64,000 nt of DNA from Perkinsus marinus ATCC 50983 (taxonomy: Eukaryota > Perkinsozoa > Perkinsida > Perkinsidae): contig NW_003210321.1 in the NCBI RefSeq assembly GCF_000006405.1, forward strand, positions 1-64,000, given 5' to 3'. Both the position numbers and the translations under genes were made by a program. Below the pieces are notes generated by a model. The model searched no databases, was not told the origin of the DNA, and was given only the letters and a program-made list of their open reading frames with translations. Positions 59,636 through 64,000 of the stretch are shown here, in pieces (within the stretch, counting starts at the first letter, position 1; every line of letters starts with the position of its first letter).

Positions 59636-62600
59636 ATGACTCCTGCTACAGTCCTGTTACCGAGGCCCCTGGCTGAAGGCTCAATCCAATCCCCAGTGCC
59701 GTCGGACATCGACATAGCTCAGAGTGTAAACCACGGTGCAGTGTGGGGGGAGAATATGCACATAGTCAACCACATGCGTTGGTGACAATAGGAAAATTCT
59801 GTGGAAATTTCGGCAGATACTTGTTGGTTTCTTGTATGTAAACTTCTATAATTAGTGAGAGAACTCCCGAGTCGGGAGTCCCGACCTCAGCTGAGGAAAG
59901 CGAACATATATTCCAATGCTAATGGTACCTGCAGGTGGCCCCGGTTCACATCCGCAGCGTTTGCGAGTCGCTGGGTCTCGACGATGAAGATTATGATTGC
60001 TACGGCAAGTACGCCGCCAAGATCAACCTGTCTGTCCGAGAGCGTCTGGCTAACAAGCCGAATGGAAAGTACGTCGTTAGGATCCCTCTCGACCGCGGGG
60101 CTAGTCGGTGGTGAATCGCAGGTATGTTGTTGTGGCTGGAGTGACACCGACCCCACTCGGGGAGGGGAAGAGTACTTGTACCGTGGGGATCAGTCAAAGC
60201 CTTGGGGCGCACTTGGGGAAAAAAGTATAACCCGGCCTAACGCCCCATCCCAGTGCCGTCGTCGTTTAGGTTTTTACCTGCATCCGTCAACCCTCGATGG
60301 GCCCTACTTTTGGTATCAAAGGAGGGGCCGCGGGAGGGGGCTACTCGCAGGTCATACCAATGGACGACTTCAACCTTCACCTCACTGGTAAGGGGTCCTC
60401 CTTGCGAGGTCAGTTCCGAGTGGACTCCTATTAGGTGACATACACGCTATCTCGATCGCCAATAACCTTTTGGTGGCTCAGCTGGACACGAGGATATTCC
60501 ACGAGAACACTCAGTCTGATAAGGCCCTCTTTGATCGTAACCTGGCCGTTCCCCGCTATATTATGTCGGTACAGCCACTCGCAGGTATTTGCCCGATAAT
60601 GAAAGGCGGCACCCGCAAGGTTTCGGCGTCTATACTTCGTCGTCTAGAGCGTTTGGGGTTGCCTACAGATGTGGACCAGCTGGATGAGGAGGGTGTTGGC
60701 CGCTTGGTCCGTCTGGACATCGATCCCGATACCATTATGGTGGGTACTGTTGGTAGTGGTGGAATATATGTTCGCTTTTCTCAGCTTAGCCCTGGAGTTT
60801 CCTCATATTTTTACGGTTTTATGCACGAGTTCGGCTATAAGCGCTCAGAAACCTACAAGGCTTTTCCGAAATTTTCTCAGAATTTTCACCATATTGTTAC
60901 CAACACACGTAGTTGACCATGTGCAGATTTCTCCACATTGGGTATTGAATTCGTCCGCTCTACAGGTGAATCGAGTTGTTGACGTTAACGACCGTATGCT
61001 CCGCAAGATAACGATCGGTCAAGGACCCAATGAGAAAGGCTATACTAGGGAAACCCAAGTGGATATTGCTGTTAGTAAGATCCCTATATTGGGAGGGGAT
61101 AGATAGCGAGCTCAGGCAGCGAGTGCATGGCTATCCTCGCACTGGCGACTAGTCTGGAGGACATGAGAGACAGACTGAGGAGGATGGTACAGCACAACTG
61201 TGCCAGTGTGAGATCACTATTACCATCAGGTCGTTGCCTACAGTAAGGCGGGCAACCCTGTGACGGCAGACGACCTTGGGGTTGCGGGGGCAATGACGGT
61301 GCTTTTGAAAGACACTATCAACCCTACTCTTATGCAGACCCTCGAGGGAACACCAGTTTTCGTACGACCTTGCAGTGCCATCTCTCACCGTTGTATGATG
61401 GCCTTCCTTCCCTCAGGTCCATGCGGGCCCGTTCGCCAACATCGCCCATGGCAACTCCTCGATCGTTGCTGATCAGGTCGCATTGAAACTCGTCGGGCAA
61501 GATGGATATGTAAGGTTATCATCGCAGTATGCCATTCAGTTCGTTGCTGCATTTAGGTTCTGACCGAGGCCGGCTTTGGGTCGGACATCGGGATGGAGAA
61601 ATTTATGGACATCAAATGCCGCTACAGTGGACTCCGCCCGGATGCCATCGTAGGTCTCTAGAAGCGGCTGAGCTTGGCGCTAGGCGTGGTGGTGTAGGTC
61701 CTCGTTACTACTGCTCGTGCCTTGAAGAGCCATGGTGGCGGCCCGGCAGTGGTGGCTGGGAAGAAGATGGACGACGCGTGAGTTGATGATCGGTTTTGTG
61801 GTTTTGATGAAACAATTGTTTCTCAGGTACACAACAGAGCGACTTGATCTAGTTCAGAAGGGTCTTGGCAACCTCCAGGCCCATATTGATATTGGAAACC
61901 AATTTGGGGTAAACTCCTCTGAGAGGAGTCCTCTTAAATCTGTTCCGTCGAGCACTTGTATTATTAGGTTCCAGTGGTCGTGTGTGTGAACAAGGTGAAT
62001 ACGGATTCTGATGCTGAGTTGAAGTTGATTGGTAGCGGTCGGAATTGATGACCGACGATCCCTTTGTTTCTCTCTTAATAGTTGATGACGCCCTAAAAAG
62101 TGGCGCTGCAGCAGCTGTGGTTTCGGATCACTGGGCCCGCGGTGGCGAGGGAGCTGTTGACATCGCCAGGAAGCTCACCGAGGTCTGCGAGAACGTCAGG
62201 TCGGATTTCAAGTTCGCGTAAGGTCGTCGAATGATATTTCCTCGCGACTTTGTACTTTCAGTTATCCTTTGGACATCTCGATCAAGGGCAAGATTTCTGC
62301 TATCTGTATGAAGATCTACGGTGCTGTGGCGGTAGAGTATGAAGAAGTGCGAAAGCCTTTACTCGGTGCCCCGTGATAGCAGCTTTACTTCAGGCGGCAG
62401 ACTTGGCGATAGAGCGTTTTGAGAAAGCTGGCCTCGGCAAGCTCCCGATCTGTATGGCCAAGACCCAGTAATCGCGCGTCTCATTTGGTCTCGAACTTGG
62501 TCGTGGAATGACTGTAGATACTCCTTATCGGCGGACGCCACTCTGCGTGGAAGACCTACCGGATTCACCATAAAAGTGAAGAGCTGTCGTGCTGCCGCTG

Positions 62601-62818
62601 GTGGGACGATGTGGACCTGTCCATACTTTCCCTGAATGAAACTTCCATGCAGGCGCTGGATTCATCTATCCCCTTCTTGGGCCCATCATGACAATGCCCG
62701 GTCTCCCCACACGCCCATGCTTCTATGACGTATACGAATGTTCCTTCTCGTTCGGTTAGACCCAATGCTTCAGGTCGACATCGATCCGTCCACCGGAAAA
62801 GTCGAAGGACTGTTTTGA
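59636..62818 (+). CDS. Formate-tetrahydrofolate ligase (10-formyl-THF synthetase)
   Basis: ATP-dependent formation of 10-formyl-THF from formate and THF in one-carbon metabolism. Nineteen exons run from 59636-59725 to 62774-62818 and sum to 1974 nt, or 657 aa. Seen in order: [38 protein letters not shown] (ATP-binding loop), [116 protein letters not shown] and [20 protein letters not shown]. It is the monofunctional form, without a dehydrogenase/cyclohydrolase domain. Introns are 41-59 nt except intron 1 (209 nt) and intron 5 (226 nt), each enlarged by the dispersed repeat. A further 37-nt intron at 60548-60584 is possible. Confidence 0.95.
59739..59918 (+). mobile_element. Dispersed intronic repeat, copy 6
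   Basis: Complete-looking copy in intron 1 (59726-59934) of the ligase, sense orientation, from CAGTGTGGGGGGAGAATATG to CATATATTCCAATG. It includes an extra palindrome, CCCGAGTCGGGAGTCCCGA. Confidence 0.85.
60757..60940 (-). mobile_element. Dispersed intronic repeat, copy 7
   Basis: Copy in intron 5 (60740-60965) of the ligase, in the opposite orientation to copy 6. It begins GGAATATATGTTCGC and ends with GTAGTTGACCATGTGCAG. An open frame runs through it into the flanking exon, but conserved ligase sequence resumes only after the intron. Confidence 0.85.
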
Positions 62819-63144
62819 TGGCATTCGCAGCTGACGGATGAGTTTTATTTCCATGTTTTTGAAGAACTATGTTTCAAGTCAAACCAAATACTGATTTTGT
62901 TGTCCGTATGGATGCGCGAAAAAGCTTCAAACTGTTCCAACTGGGACCTTCTGTTGGCTCAGCCAACTTGGCTGCACTATGCAGCTAACGTTTTGAGAGA
63001 ATCATAAACCGTCTCCAATTACTTCTAGAATCTCTGTCAGAAATGCTGACTCAGAATGCACATGCAGCCGATTCGATGATGTCTAATTACTTCGGCAGTG
63101 TAGTACAGTACCATGCTCCCACGCAAATTCCCAAGTCTGTAATA

Positions 63145-63216
63145 TGACCCCGGCCCGATTCGAACGGACAACCTTCTGATCTGGAGTCAGATGCGCTACC
63201 GTTGCGCCACAGGGCC
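63145..63216 (-). tRNA. tRNA-Trp(CCA)
   Basis: Complete cloverleaf on the minus strand: acceptor GGCCCTG/CGGGGTC, anticodon stem TCTGA/TCAGA with loop CTCCAGA (anticodon CCA), T arm GTCCG TTCGAAT CGGGC, discriminator A. 72 nt, no intron. Confidence 0.95.
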
Positions 63217-63777
63217 TGTGTGGTGGTGTAGGGTAGCCTCGTATAGGAGTACACACATACTCTTCCGGTACAATATTGACCCTGCGAACAGTGTTATAGA
63301 ATGCAGCTGCGAACGAGTAGTTTACCAAATTTGCATGTAATAACTGGGTCGACTGAATGTATGGTCCAAGACGCGTTTGAGTCTTTACGAGGTTTCGGAC
63401 TCATGATTAATAATCGCGTACGAGTGTTGGTTGAGAGTAGCGCGTTGGTACAGTGAATATCTGATCGCATTGGTATGATGCTTTGATTTCTTCATTGTGT
63501 ACTATCGTACGACGTAGCCATTTCAGCGGGCCTGCTTCATTGCTCATTGAATTGGTGTATTGAATTGGTGTTCAGAGAACGTCTTTTCTCAGCTACACAT
63601 GTAGGAATTGTGATCACTCGAAGCCTCTTCGAATACTGCCTCTCCCAACTTCGAGTAAATTGACCACCCCACTATGCCATGTCTTGAGCAGATGGGATCA
63701 TCACATTCGTCACGGGGCGTCTGGTAGTTGGTAGTTTCAAGCCAGTCTTAAATGGGACAGTTGGTCAACTCAAATAA

Positions 63778-63859
63778 CGACAGCGGCAGGACTCGAACCT
63801 GCGCGGGCAGAGCCCAGTGGATTTCTAGTCCACCTCCTTAACCACTCGGACACGCTGTC
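63778..63859 (-). tRNA. tRNA-Ser(AGA)
   Basis: Complete class II tRNA on the minus strand: acceptor GACAGCG/CGCTGTC fully paired, anticodon stem GTGGA/TCCAC with loop CTAGAAA (anticodon AGA), long variable arm, T arm GCAGG TTCGAGT CCTGC, discriminator G. 82 nt, no intron. Confidence 0.96.
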
Positions 63860-64000
63860 AGTGATGGACCATTGCCGCTGACTAATATCATGATGTTGTT
63901 GGATAGGCTAGAGTTGTCTAAAACCTATGGCACGATATACTTCAAATTCCGAAGAATCAGAGACCTTCCTCTAGAGACGCTACTCCGGCCCTCTGTCTCA

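Noticed and set aside
60669-61106. Open frame running through intron 5 of the formate ligase
   Set aside because: The stretch is a copy of the dispersed repeat; conserved ligase sequence is continuous only when it is spliced out.

Overview
This 64 kb window is nuclear DNA of a gene-dense protist. Genes are split by very short GT-AG introns, mostly 39-60 nt, and lie close together on both strands. Eukaryote-only proteins are present: proteasome ubiquitin receptor Rpn13, Tousled-like kinase, a dynein-2 intermediate chain of the WDR34 type, an FBXO9-type F-box protein and a DysF membrane protein. The tRNAs are eukaryotic in form. Tiny introns, tandem amino-acid transporters and a flagellar-transport gene suggest an alveolate such as Perkinsus. 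That assignment is inference; no rRNA or spliced-leader gene is present to test it.

Layout. 1-2043: tandem array of a 373-bp unit carrying alternating tRNA-Arg(CCT) and tRNA-Cys(GCA) genes, cut by the window start. 3.5-9.2 kb, minus strand: Tousled-like kinase, then Rpn13, one intron of which holds a 42-bp minisatellite of about 22 copies. 12.1-15.4 kb, plus: two tandem AAAP-type amino-acid transporters. 17-21 kb, minus: methionine sulfoxide reductase A, an AAA+ ATPase and an unidentified gene. 21-28 kb: gene-poor, with two related minus-strand fragments that share an SFADE motif. 28-35.5 kb, plus: an unidentified gene of helical appearance, then a multi-pass DysF-domain protein. 36.6-44 kb, plus: ankyrin/coiled-coil protein, a possible beta-trefoil protein and a long many-exon coiled-coil gene. 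44-48.6 kb: two tandem GNAT acetyltransferases inside a larger duplication. 49.5-55.5 kb, plus: UTP15-like remnant, WDR34-like dynein intermediate chain, F-box protein. 55.8-62.8 kb, plus: Arg/His-rich protein, coiled-coil protein and a 19-exon formate-tetrahydrofolate ligase. 63.1-63.9 kb: tRNA-Trp and tRNA-Ser.

Exon joins were made by eye, from reading frame, GT-AG signals and remembered family sequences. For eight models (Rpn13, MsrA, formate-THF ligase, ankyrin, both GNATs, both transporters) the exon lengths sum to whole codons, which supports them. The most striking observations are: a Cys tRNA body with a Tyr anticodon inside the array; a short repeat with weak inverted ends that sits inside introns of at least four genes; the minisatellite confined to one Rpn13 intron; and an apparent swap of the recycling cysteine in MsrA. 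No convincing viral element, CRISPR array or rRNA gene was seen.
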